This document shows positions 16,081-23,607 of a stretch of 64,000 bases of DNA, piece by piece (position 1 is the first letter of the stretch; each line of letters starts with the position of its first letter). The stretch comes from Chlamydiota bacterium (GTDB lineage: Bacteria; Chlamydiota; Chlamydiia; Chlamydiales; Parachlamydiaceae). A model generated the notes under the pieces. The model ran no database searches. It saw nothing but the letters and a program-made list of their open reading frames with translations, and was not told where the DNA came from. The translations under genes and the position numbers were made by a program. The stretch is from assembly GCA_013288825.1 (NCBI GenBank), contig JABDBC010000002.1, forward strand, positions 1 to 64,000, given 5' to 3'.

Positions 16081-16101
16081 ACTACTTAATTGTGATAACA
16101 T
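16072..16101 (+). promoter_or_regulatory. Relic array promoter overlapping the end of gene C
   Basis: TTGATC (16072-16077), 18 bp with ACTACTTAATTGTGA, and TAACAT (16096-16101) align with the promoters at 11974 and 14317. The gene C stop codon lies inside it. No array gene follows, so this is probably the left junction of a deleted fourth copy. Confidence 0.6.
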
Positions 16102-16132
16102 CGTGCATTATTGTTAATACTTTAACGAAACA

Positions 16133-16202
16133 TATAATTCCCTCTGCGTCTCTGCGTTAATCATTATAACGAATTTAACGCAGAGACGCAGAGGGAATTA
16201 TA
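16133..16202. repeat. CTCTGCGTC inverted repeat, copy 1
   Basis: TATAATTCCCTCTGCGTCTCTGCGTTAA is mirrored across ATCATTATAACGAAT. This near-perfect palindrome of about 70 bp is the simplest copy of the family; larger or nested copies are at 21.3, 36.5 and 41.9 kb. Confidence 0.92.
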
Positions 16203-16298
16203 AGTCATTAGAGCTACTCTTCTACAATTACCTCCTTATGTCCTGATCCCTTGTCCAGGAAATTTGCAGATAAATATCTTCTCGCGTAAATTACTCGC

Positions 16299-16991
16299 AT
16301 GGCAACTTCCATCCTCAAAAATTATCACGAACTCCTCTACAACATCGAAACGTGTGCGCGACAAAATGGACGCAACCCAAACGAAATCACCCTCATCGCT
16401 GTCACAAAGGGGATCTCTTGGGAAAACGCTTCCCCACTCTACGCTGCCGGCTGCCATCATTTTGGCGAAAATAAGCTCCAAGAGGCTCTCACGAAAACCC
16501 CTCAAGCGCCCTACGACATCTCATGGCACATGATTGGCTCTCTGCAACACAATAAAGTCAAAAAAGCGGTCCAAACTTTCAGCTGGATTCATTCTGTAGA
16601 CTCATTTCAACTGGCAAAAACCATCTCACAATGTAGCCTTGAAAGCAGCAAAACCAAGACTCTCACTCCAATAAACGTTTTTCTGCAAGTAAACACTTCC
16701 GGAGAAACTTCTAAGCATGGTTTCACCCCTGAGGATTGCTTGCAAGCCTATGAATCAATCCAAGCAATGCCAGGAATCAAAGTACAAGGATTAATGACCA
16801 TTGCTCCTTTGACAGAAAACGAATCAGTCATCAGATCATGTTTTTCCAAACTTCGTCAATTAAAAGAGCAGATGCAATTGCCTCATCTTTCGATGGGAAT
16901 GACCCATGATTATCGTCTGGCAATAGCTGAAGGGGCCACTTTTCTGCGGATAGGAACAGCAATTTTTACCCCTTCCTACTTTTCTTCTTGA
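16299..16991 (+). CDS. yggS: YggS family pyridoxal-phosphate homeostasis protein
   Basis: This cytoplasmic PLP-binding TIM-barrel protein (PLPBP) buffers free pyridoxal phosphate. The 230-residue length is typical. The PLP lysine is in LIAVTKG (about Lys37). Other family blocks are HHFGENKLQEA (about 54-64), WHMIGSLQHNKVK (about 75-87), VFLQVNTSGETSKHG and the phosphate-binding end LSMGMTHDYRLAIAEGATFLRIGTAIF (about 199-225). The usual SKT around the lysine is TKG. No strong Shine-Dalgarno is visible before ATG 16299. It stands alone between a palindrome and the methyltransferase gene. Confidence 0.94.
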   Translation: MATSILKNYHELLYNIETCARQNGRNPNEITLIAVTKGISWENASPLYAAGCHHFGENKLQEALTKTPQAPYDISWHMIGSLQHNKVKKAVQTFSWIHSVDSFQLAKTISQCSLESSKTKTLTPINVFLQVNTSGETSKHGFTPEDCLQAYESIQAMPGIKVQGLMTIAPLTENESVIRSCFSKLRQLKEQMQLPHLSMGMTHDYRLAIAEGATFLRIGTAIFTPSYFSS

Positions 16992-17055
16992 TTTTTCTCT
17001 TTATCTGATAGATTCTAATGCTATATAATCAACTGGTTTTCGGAGGCTATTTTTT

Positions 17056-17685
17056 ATGGAACGAGAAAAAGTAAAAGAAATATTTCATACTTTATACGAT
17101 AACGTTAATGGTCGGTCATTGTCATTAGAGGGTCGCGAAAAGAATCAATATACCAGCAAGTCATTTGTTTATGGCGAAGTGGTTCCAGATTCTTTTTACG
17201 AAATGGTCTCCGAAGGGGGTCCCATACCAGGTCAGATTTTTTATGATCTCGGTTCTGGCACAGGCAAGGCTGTGATGCTGGCGCATTTGATGTTTGATTT
17301 CAAGGTCGCGAGAGGCATTGAATACCTGGAAACATTGTATGGCGCGTCAGCTGAGGTTCTAAAGCGGTATGAGAACGACATTTATCCTACCATTGCCCCA
17401 GAGATAGGCGACAAGCAGATCCAGTTGATTCACGGAAGTTTTTTAGATATCGATTTTTCCGACGCTGATTTTATTTTCATGAACTCCACCTGTTTTCAGG
17501 ATGATTTGATGGAGGCATTGGAAGAGAAATTGGAAAAAATTCGTCCCCATGCAACAGTGATAAGCTTATCTAAGAGTTTAAAGCCAACATCATTTCATCA
17601 ATATAAGCATAAGATGTTTGAGTTCAGCTGGGGGCAAGCAACGGCCTTTTATCACAAAAAACGACTTTGGAAAGTGTTCATGTAG
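17056..17685 (+). CDS. DOT1-like SAM-dependent methyltransferase
   Basis: This 209-residue class I methyltransferase fold carries the ordered motifs of the DOT1 (histone H3 Lys79 methyltransferase) family: VYGEV (38-42), IFYDLGSGTGKAVMLA (61-76, SAM-binding), RGIEY (86-90), HGSFLDIDF (126-134), FIFMNSTCF (139-147, where DOT1 has VNNFAF), and the L...IRPHATVISL segment (about 159-171). GGAGG about 9 nt upstream fixes the start. Eukaryotic DOT1 methylates a lysine on nucleosomes. In an intracellular bacterium the target could be a host protein, or a bacterial one such as the chlamydial histone-like proteins; this is inference. No signal peptide is present, and type III export signals cannot be judged by eye. 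Another class I methyltransferase family with converged motifs is the main alternative. Confidence 0.78.
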   Translation: MEREKVKEIFHTLYDNVNGRSLSLEGREKNQYTSKSFVYGEVVPDSFYEMVSEGGPIPGQIFYDLGSGTGKAVMLAHLMFDFKVARGIEYLETLYGASAEVLKRYENDIYPTIAPEIGDKQIQLIHGSFLDIDFSDADFIFMNSTCFQDDLMEALEEKLEKIRPHATVISLSKSLKPTSFHQYKHKMFEFSWGQATAFYHKKRLWKVFM

Positions 17686-17770
17686 GTTATGAAAATTGAT
17701 GTAAAATTGATTGCATCAATCACCTTTAATCTTTATACTGTCTACATTGTACAAAAGTAGGAGAACACAC

Positions 17771-17944
17771 ATGGTACGCATTAGCAAACAGTCAGAAAGA
17801 AGAAGCCAATCCCGTCGCAGACCCAAAGGTCCGTCAGTAAAAACAGGGGCTCTCAAAGATCAGCTAAAGAATGGATACAAAGAGCATTCAAACGCGCTTG
17901 AAGGCGATGTTGCGGCTCATGTTTTTATCGCTAAGATTAAATAA
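17771..17944 (+). CDS. Small basic protein (CT421.1-like)
   Basis: The 57-residue protein starts MVRISKQSERRSQSRRRPKG and contains SVKTGALKDQLKNGYKEHSN. It is very basic at the N terminus with an amphipathic centre. The in-frame extension upstream to 17711 is rejected because TAGGAG lies 8 nt before ATG 17771. It is 14 nt from the next small basic gene and upstream of ybeY, the order I recall for C. trachomatis CT421.1-CT421.2-CT422. Size and charge suggest RNA or ribosome association, which is inference. Confidence 0.85.
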   Translation: MVRISKQSERRSQSRRRPKGPSVKTGALKDQLKNGYKEHSNALEGDVAAHVFIAKIK

Positions 17945-17958
17945 TAAGGGAATGAATT

Positions 17959-18114
17959 ATGTCTAGACATCCAAGTTTTGGCAAATCCACAAAAGGTGCC
18001 AAGAAGCGCAATGTATTAAAACGTTTTGAAAGAGTGAATGTGTTGAAGAAACTGGGCAGATGGGACGAGTCAATGAAGAAAGTGACCGGCCTTCCTAAAA
18101 CTCCTGTCGCATAA
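17959..18114 (+). CDS. Small basic protein, Chlamydiae/Verrucomicrobia family
   Basis: This 51-residue lysine/arginine-rich protein begins MSRHPSFGKSTKGAKKRNVL and contains RFERVNVLKKLGRWDE and VTGLPKTPV. The pattern fits the small basic protein family I recall as shared by Chlamydiae and Verrucomicrobia (TIGR04137). ATAAGGGAATG provides a ribosome site. It lies between the first small basic gene and ybeY. A role at the ribosome is plausible from size and charge but unproven. Confidence 0.88.
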   Translation: MSRHPSFGKSTKGAKKRNVLKRFERVNVLKKLGRWDESMKKVTGLPKTPVA

Positions 18115-18155
18115 GACCGTTGTTGGAAGAGATTTTACCATAGAAATTGATAATG

Positions 18156-18408
18156 GTTTGTGCTGGCCCTCCGGGACGGTGTTACTGGATGGTGCTATCC
18201 CAGGCTTCGCTTACCCCTCCGGGGAGCTTCAGCCTGGGCTATTACGTGAACAGCCCTCCGGGCAGTGTGAAAAGTGATTTTCAAGAGGTTCTGCATCCAG
18301 CCCGGAGGGATGTTCACGTAATAGCCCAGGCTGAAGCTCCCCGGAGGGGTAAGCGAAGCCTGGGTAACCGCCAACCAACACATACCGTCCCGGAGGGCCG
18401 GCGCAAAC
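18156..18408. repeat. CCGGCCCTCCGGGAC inverted repeat, copy 2
   Basis: GTTTGTGCTGGCCCTCCGGGACGG is mirrored at 18386-18408. The arms match copy 1 through CCAGGCTTCGCTTACCCC and the CAGCCCTCCGGGC block, while the centre (about 18278-18298) differs. It separates the small basic genes from ybeY. Confidence 0.92.
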
Positions 18409-18430
18409 AGATTAAAGGTTAAATTTAAAG

Positions 18431-18937
18431 TTGATCGTTCATATTTCCAATAGGCAGTCGTGCCTTTCATTCTCTCCGCAATCTCTTCAAGCTCTTGTGA
18501 AGGAAGTCGTTGCATTTGAAGGAAAGCAGTACGACGAAGTAGGGATTCATTTAGTTGAACCAGCTGAAATCAGTCAGCTTCATGCCAAATTTTTCGATGA
18601 TTCCTCCGTCACTGATTGTATCTCACTTCCTGTATCTAATAATTTCAAATTTGAGTTCGACAGTTTTGATACTTTAGAAAATACAGCTTTGCTTGGCGAT
18701 GTTTTCGTTTGTACACAAGTTGCCGTAGATTATGCGTTGAAGCATCAAAAAGATCCTTATGAAGAAGTCACTCTTTATGTTATACATGGTCTTTTGCATT
18801 TAATGGGATATGATGATATTGACAAAGAAGAGCGAGCAGCAATGCGGGCAGCCGAACGGCGCCATATGCAACATTTGAAAAGAAGGGACGTAAAGGACAA
18901 AGGACGTAAAGGACATAAGGGACATAAAGGACTTTAA
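18431..18937 (+). CDS. ybeY: YbeY endoribonuclease, with repeat-encoded tail
   Basis: This single-strand endoribonuclease acts in 16S rRNA 3' maturation and ribosome quality control. The metal-binding block is VIHGLLHLMGYDDIDKEE (about 116-133). Two histidines are kept, while the usual third ligand (GYDH) reads GYDD. The expected start is TTG at 18431 (LIVHISNRQ...); no ATG is available near it, and AAAGG lies 13 nt upstream. The enzyme proper ends near RRHMQHLKRR. The last residues (DKGRKGHKGHKGL) are encoded by the GGAC hairpin downstream, and the stop lies inside it. Together with the CBS gene that follows, this matches CT422-CT423 as I recall. Confidence 0.9.
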   Translation: MIVHISNRQSCLSFSPQSLQALVKEVVAFEGKQYDEVGIHLVEPAEISQLHAKFFDDSSVTDCISLPVSNNFKFEFDSFDTLENTALLGDVFVCTQVAVDYALKHQKDPYEEVTLYVIHGLLHLMGYDDIDKEERAAMRAAERRHMQHLKRRDVKDKGRKGHKGHKGL

Positions 18938-19040
18938 AGGACAAAGGACGTAAAGGACAGCAAGACTTTTACGTCCCTTGTACTTTAAAGTCCTTTGTGT
19001 CCCTTATGTCCTTTACGTCCTTTGTCCCTTAGGTCCTTTA
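18883..19040. repeat. GGAC 9-bp repeat hairpin, copy 3
   Basis: AAGGGACGTAAAGGAC... up to about 18960, then the inverse up to 19040. The left arm encodes the ybeY tail. The right arm reaches the ATG of the CBS-domain gene, so the whole intergenic region is one hairpin. Confidence 0.92.
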
Positions 19041-20383
19041 TGGAGGTCAATCACTTGCTATTTATTTTGATGGTTTTTTCGACACTGTTCTTCCTTGCTT
19101 GCACATTTTTCTTAGTGGCAATTTGTAGCGCATTCCGCAGTTTGCACAAAAAAGATGTCGTTAAAGAGGTAAGAGGATCGGGAAAACTTTTCCCATATGG
19201 TATCTTTCACAATTTCTTTTTTCCTAACGGGCCCTATGAAAGTCTTTTCTTTTCGCTGATTTGCGCTCAGAATGTAAGCCGTTTCCTTTATACAACAAGT
19301 TTTGTCATCGGTCTCGCCGCACTGTTTTTCCCATTTCAAGATTCTTACAGCCATTTGCTATTGCTCTGTTTCATTGTGATCGCTTTTATGCTCATCTCTT
19401 TTATTGTTTCCGATTATCTTCCCCGCATTTTGGGAAGCTCCTATCCAATAAATACCTTACGCATATGCCTGCCCTTGACCACACCCATTCTCTTTTTAGT
19501 ATTTCCCTTCACCTATTTATTTCTAAAAATTTCCCATTCCTCATCGCAATTGATTCAACCTTATGAATCGATGGGAAGACAAGAAATTATCGATATGCTT
19601 CAACATGCCGATCTCAGCCCTGCTTTTGATGTACACGATAAAAATTTGATTGAATCAGTCGTGCAATTTAAAGAGAGAATTGCTCGTGAAGTGATGGTCC
19701 CCCGCGTTGATTTGTTCAGTCTTCCTGCAGAAATATCAATTAAAGAGGCTGCAAAGCTATTGCAAGGGCAAGAATATAGCCGCACCCCAGTCTACCGAAC
19801 CACAGTCGATAATATTGTCGGGGTGCTTATGTATAAAGACATCCTGCGTAAATATATCGAATACGAGCTAAAAAATAACGATCCTGCTGTCCTGTCAGCT
19901 CCTATTGAAACCATACAAAAAAACATTCTCCATACTCCTGAAACAAAGAAGCTTTCAAGCTTACTGCAAGAGTTCCGCAAGAAGCAAGTCCATTTAGCCA
20001 TTGTTGTAGACGAATATGGGGGAACTGCGGGTATCGTTACCATCGAAGATATATTAGAAGAGATTGTCGGTGAAATTGCTGATGAGTATGATGAAGAAGA
20101 GGTGGAACTCTATTATGTGCAACCTGATGGCTCTTGGGTTGTAGATGCGCGAATGAATATTCTGGATGCCGAAGAGCAGTTGGGTGTGGAGATTCCGCAA
20201 GAAGGGGAATACGATACGATCGGTGGATACATCTACCACACAACGGGATCGATCCCTGCAAAAGGTTTTGTGATTCACCATGATAAATTTGACATGGAAA
20301 TCCTCAAGTCCAACGAGCGCTCCGTAGAAAAAGTGAGAATCAAATCGATCAATGGAAACGAAAAGAATGGCGAGAAGCTGTGA
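19040..20383 (+). CDS. CNNM/CorC-type membrane protein with CBS domains
   Basis: This 447-residue TlyC/HlyC-like protein probably takes part in divalent cation efflux or regulation. It has an N-terminal membrane part with hydrophobic segments near 6-28, 80-105, 110-130 and 145-165. A CBS pair follows (VMVPRVDLFSLPAEISIKEAAKLL..., then HTPETKKLSSLLQEFRKKQVHLAIVVDEYGGTAGIVTIEDILEEIVGEI). A CorC/HlyC C-terminal domain (about 350-440) contains DGSWVVDARMNI and GYIYHTTGSIPAKG. The ATG at 19040 (MEVNHLL) is chosen over the in-frame ATG at 18995, whose extra 15 residues are GGAC-repeat code (CPLCPLRPL). The stop is 1 nt before folD. Corresponds to CT423 as I recall. Confidence 0.9.
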   Translation: MEVNHLLFILMVFSTLFFLACTFFLVAICSAFRSLHKKDVVKEVRGSGKLFPYGIFHNFFFPNGPYESLFFSLICAQNVSRFLYTTSFVIGLAALFFPFQDSYSHLLLLCFIVIAFMLISFIVSDYLPRILGSSYPINTLRICLPLTTPILFLVFPFTYLFLKISHSSSQLIQPYESMGRQEIIDMLQHADLSPAFDVHDKNLIESVVQFKERIAREVMVPRVDLFSLPAEISIKEAAKLLQGQEYSRTPVYRTTVDNIVGVLMYKDILRKYIEYELKNNDPAVLSAPIETIQKNILHTPETKKLSSLLQEFRKKQVHLAIVVDEYGGTAGIVTIEDILEEIVGEIADEYDEEEVELYYVQPDGSWVVDARMNILDAEEQLGVEIPQEGEYDTIGGYIYHTTGSIPAKGFVIHHDKFDMEILKSNERSVEKVRIKSINGNEKNGEKL

Positions 20384-20384
20384 A

Positions 20385-21233
20385 ATGATTATTGACGGTC
20401 GAGCTATTGCTGCAGAGATTGAAAAGGAAATTCAAAGCCAGATTGCTGCTGCCAATGGACGAAAGCCCTGCTTAGGGGTCATTCTCGTTGGCACTCACCC
20501 CCCTTCCCATTTATATGTGAGAGCGAAAATTAAAGCCTGCGAACGGGTTGGGATGATTTCGATTCAACGCTTCCTGGACCATGACACCCCCGAAAATATC
20601 GTTTTAGAAGAAATACAAAAATTCAATCAAGATCCCACTGTCGATGGGATTCTAGTACAGCTGCCATTACCCCCCCACATTAATGCTCAGAAGATAATCC
20701 ACGCGATCTCTCCAAATAAAGATGTCGATGGGCTTCACCCTTTGAATGCTGGTAAGCTTTTGACGGGGGATTCGAGTGGTTTTGTCCCCTGTACACCATT
20801 GGGGATCAAAGTTTTGTTAGAGCGTTCCGGGATTTCTCCATCGGGAAGACATGTGGTCATTCTTGGGCGCAGCAATTTGGTCGGCAAGCCAATGGCAGCA
20901 TTGATGATGCAAAATGCACCTGGAGCCAATGCGACAGTAACTATCGCACATAGTCATACTCAAAAATTACAGGAGCTATGCCTGCTTGCGGATATCTTGA
21001 TAGCAGCAATTGGGCAACCAAAATTTGTGACGGCAGATATGGTGAAGGCTGGAGCTGTTGTGGTGGATGTTGGGATAAACAAATTGGGAGATCGATTGGT
21101 GGGCGATGTTGACTTTGAAAACGTGAAAGATAAGTGTGGAGCGATAACGCCTGTACCGCGGGGGGTGGGTCCGATGACGATAGCGATGCTTTTGAGCAAC
21201 ACACTTAAAAGCTACATCCATTCTATGCGATAG
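20385..21233 (+). CDS. folD: FolD bifunctional methylene-THF dehydrogenase/cyclohydrolase
   Basis: FolD interconverts 5,10-methylene- and 10-formyl-tetrahydrofolate for one-carbon supply. The start at 20385 (MIIDGRAIAAEI, 282 aa) is preferred because it lies 1 nt after the previous stop and matches family length; the longer frame from 20352 overlaps that gene. The catalytic Lys is in YVRAKIKACERVG (Lys48). VDGILVQLPLPPHI and DVDGLHPLNAGKL are canonical, as is the NADP-binding GRSNLVGKPMAALM. The closing motif reads PVPRGVGPMTIAML, where the family usually has PGGVGPMT: Arg replaces one Gly. Translational coupling to the CBS gene is likely. Confidence 0.95.
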   Translation: MIIDGRAIAAEIEKEIQSQIAAANGRKPCLGVILVGTHPPSHLYVRAKIKACERVGMISIQRFLDHDTPENIVLEEIQKFNQDPTVDGILVQLPLPPHINAQKIIHAISPNKDVDGLHPLNAGKLLTGDSSGFVPCTPLGIKVLLERSGISPSGRHVVILGRSNLVGKPMAALMMQNAPGANATVTIAHSHTQKLQELCLLADILIAAIGQPKFVTADMVKAGAVVVDVGINKLGDRLVGDVDFENVKDKCGAITPVPRGVGPMTIAMLLSNTLKSYIHSMR

Positions 21234-21244
21234 TCTTATTGCTT

Positions 21245-21488
21245 ATTTTTACCACAGAGAACACAGAGAGAGAAGAGGAGGGGAAAAGAAGGGATTAATA
21301 GAAAATTCAATGACTTATAATTCCCTCTGCGTCTCTGCGCCTCCCCGTCTCTGCGTTAATCATTATAACGAATTTAACGCAGAGACGGGGAGGCGCAGAG
21401 ACGCAGAGGGGATTAGAAGTCATTGAATTTTCTATCAATCTCTTCTTTTCCCCTCCCCTTCTCTCTCTGTGATCTCTGTGGTAAAAAA
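21245..21488. repeat. Nested palindrome: CACAGAGA arms around CTCTGCGTC arms
   Basis: The outer arms are TTTTTACCACAGAG...AGAGAGAAGAGGAGGGGAA (21246-21290) and their inverse (21443-21487). The middle arms are GATTRATAGAAAATTCAATGACTT. The inner arms are AATTCCCTCTGCGTCTCTGCG-CCTCCCCGTC. The centre is TTAATCATTATAACGAATTTAA. The whole gap between folD and hemF is this one structure. Confidence 0.93.
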
Positions 21489-21500
21489 TCAGCTTAGATC

Positions 21501-22304
21501 CTACCAAGACGCGAGTGGGGGCATGGAACACAGAATGGCCTCAGGATTGCCCCCTGATATAAATCCAAACTTGGTCCCCCTGTCATACATCAAATTAAAT
21601 TCAGCATAATGCGCACGCTGTTTCAATTGAATTGTTCGTTCAGCAGCAGTGTATTGCTGCTGTATTCTCCTTCTAAGAATGGGCAGATAGCTCTCCAAAA
21701 ACGTGGTGCCGATGGATTTCCACATGGCGAGATCTTGCTCAAAATTTCCACTATTGTAGTGATCGAAGAAAATTCCCCCGACGCCACGCTCTTTTTTTCG
21801 ATGAGGGATATAGAAATATTCTCGGGCATTTTTAGAGAATTGAGGATAAAGCTCAGGATTATACTGATCTAGGGTAGTCTTTGCGATGTTATGAAAATGG
21901 AGTGTATCTTCAGAGAATGGAAAGCCCATCGGTGTCAAATCATAGCCTCCGCCGAACCATTGTTTGGTCTCTGTTTCAATATAGCGGATATTCATATGCA
22001 CAGTAGGAGCATAGGGATTTGCCATGTGTGTAATTAAGCTTACGCCAGTAGCAAAGAAGGGTCCCATGCCATCTTGCATAGGAAAGTTGGCTCCAGAAAC
22101 CCCAGACCAGTTGACTGCGGCCTTTTCAAAGATCTCGCCATGAATGAGCGAGATTTCGCCGCCACCGCCCGTATGGTGCTCCCAAGGGTTGCGTGCAAAG
22201 CGGGCTTGAGATTCGAGTGTTTCAAATTCGTGGATGATTGTATCGCGGAGTGATTTCAGGAAATGGACAATATCGCGTGTTGCTTGTGATGGGATCATAA
22301 TCAT
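21501..22304 (-). CDS. hemF: HemF oxygen-dependent coproporphyrinogen III oxidase, short C terminus
   Basis: HemF performs the oxidative decarboxylation of coproporphyrinogen III in heme synthesis. The family signature W-EHHTGGGGEISLIHGEIFEKAAVNWSGVSG is at about residues 41-71. PTVHMNIRYIE and WFGGGYDLTP follow, then GVGGIFFDHYNSG and the substrate-region RGTKFGFISGGNPEAILCSMPPLASW. The stop comes right after SMPPLASW, whereas the E. coli enzyme (299 aa) continues for some 25-30 residues. The protein here has 267 residues. The missing tail coincides with the border of the 21245-21488 palindrome, so truncation by the repeat is plausible. The start may be Met1 or Met3; neither has a Shine-Dalgarno. 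Confidence 0.92.
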   Translation of the reverse strand: MIMIPSQATRDIVHFLKSLRDTIIHEFETLESQARFARNPWEHHTGGGGEISLIHGEIFEKAAVNWSGVSGANFPMQDGMGPFFATGVSLITHMANPYAPTVHMNIRYIETETKQWFGGGYDLTPMGFPFSEDTLHFHNIAKTTLDQYNPELYPQFSKNAREYFYIPHRKKERGVGGIFFDHYNSGNFEQDLAMWKSIGTTFLESYLPILRRRIQQQYTAAERTIQLKQRAHYAEFNLMYDRGTKFGFISGGNPEAILCSMPPLASW

Positions 22305-22320
22305 TTGTTAAACCACAGAC

Positions 22321-22453
22321 TGAAAGGACAAGGGACCTAAAGGACAAAGGACGTAAAGGACATAAGGGACATAAAGGACTTTAAAGGACAAAGGACGTAA
22401 GGGACGGTATTGTCCTTTAGATCCCTTATGTCCTTTACGTCCTTTGTCCTTTC
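22321..22453. repeat. GGAC 9-bp repeat hairpin, copy 4
   Basis: TGAAAGGACAAGGGACCTAAAGG... and its inverse ending at CCTTTCA. It lies between the hemF start and the holB stop, both on the minus strand. The holB stop codon (CTATTG on the plus strand) touches its right end. Confidence 0.92.
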
Positions 22454-23513
22454 AATAGAGCAATTGCAGAAAAAGCGATTCCAGGGTGCTTGCTAAGGGC
22501 GCTGACCTCTCATATCCCCTCTTAACTTCACTAATCACTCCCAACACATTCTCCAATGGCTTGCTCTCCCCTCGCTGCAACGCCTGATCAATCGCTTCCA
22601 CAAAATCGGGATTCAATAAATAATCCCGACTTCCTCCCAAGTGGAGCAAATGCATGTCGCGATACCACGAAATCACCAGATCAAATACGGCCTGCACCTC
22701 TTGCATCGCAAGCATCGTCATGAGCCCTTCAACTTCTTTATCTATTGCCTGCTGCTGTGCTGCTGGAGCCCCTTCGGGATACTGCTTTTCAAGAGTCTGC
22801 CTTGCTGTTTCCCCCATGCTTTGCTGCGCCTTTTCAATATGTTCGACAATTTCAGCTAAAGAGGCCAATAAAAGGGTGTATGTGGAAAATCTCCCTTGAG
22901 AAAGACTATTAAGAATTAGCAAACGTAATGGATCAACCCCCTGAGAAGCCATTTTGAAGGCATTTCCTAGAGATCCCCGCGACAGCTGCGCGATCATGTC
23001 GGCATCGACTTTGCTCTTGCCGCAGTGTTGTTGGACCATTAAAGCAATTTCTTCTCGTTGTAATTGCTTAAAACGAACTGTTTGGCACCGAGATAGCACG
23101 GTGGGCAACAGCGATTCGGGAGAGCTCGATAATAAGATAATAATGCTCGTATGAATGGGTTCTTCGAAGGTTTTGAGCAAAGCATTGGCGCTATACGAGA
23201 GCATTCGGTCGGCATCATGAACTATAAAGAACTTATACTTAGCACTATAAGGAGATTGATACACCTCTTCGTTGAATCGGCGAAGAGAATCGATGCTATG
23301 CATCCCAATTTTCCCTTCAGGACGATAGATTCGAATATCGGGATGGGAGATTTTCTCTAGATTATTGGCCAATTTTGCAAAAGTTTCGGCGAATAGGCTC
23401 TTGCCGATCCCATCGGGTCCAGCAAAGAGCAATGAGTTTGGGATCGCCTCTTTTGCCAGCAGACGGCCTAGATAATCTTTAACCTGTGGGTTGCCTTTGA
23501 TCATTTCAAACAT
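22452..23513 (-). CDS. holB: DNA polymerase III delta' subunit
   Basis: Clamp-loader subunit of the replisome, AAA+ fold, 353 residues. Walker A is GPDGIGKS (32-39). KFFIVHDADRMLSYSANALLKTFEEP (about 93-118) is the Walker B/lid region of clamp loaders, and LPTVLSRCQTVRF (about 133-145) contains the SRC arginine-finger motif. The zinc-binding Cys4 loop of many DnaX/HolB proteins is absent. The C-terminal half is helical (collar domain). The start MFEMIKGNPQVKDYLGRLL fits the family. The gene ends exactly where the GGAC hairpin begins. Confidence 0.88.
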   Translation of the reverse strand: MFEMIKGNPQVKDYLGRLLAKEAIPNSLLFAGPDGIGKSLFAETFAKLANNLEKISHPDIRIYRPEGKIGMHSIDSLRRFNEEVYQSPYSAKYKFFIVHDADRMLSYSANALLKTFEEPIHTSIIILLSSSPESLLPTVLSRCQTVRFKQLQREEIALMVQQHCGKSKVDADMIAQLSRGSLGNAFKMASQGVDPLRLLILNSLSQGRFSTYTLLLASLAEIVEHIEKAQQSMGETARQTLEKQYPEGAPAAQQQAIDKEVEGLMTMLAMQEVQAVFDLVISWYRDMHLLHLGGSRDYLLNPDFVEAIDQALQRGESKPLENVLGVISEVKRGYERSAPLASTLESLFLQLLY

Positions 23514-23607
23514 AGAATTATCTTGCCAGAATCAAAATTTTCTTGCGAATCATTTTAACGATTAGTAATGTCAAATTAAGAAGCAACTATGAAACAAAGG
23601 AGATATT

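Noticed and set aside
19112-20281. Minus-strand ORFs across the CBS-domain gene
   Set aside because: Shadows of a gene with clear CNNM and CBS domains.
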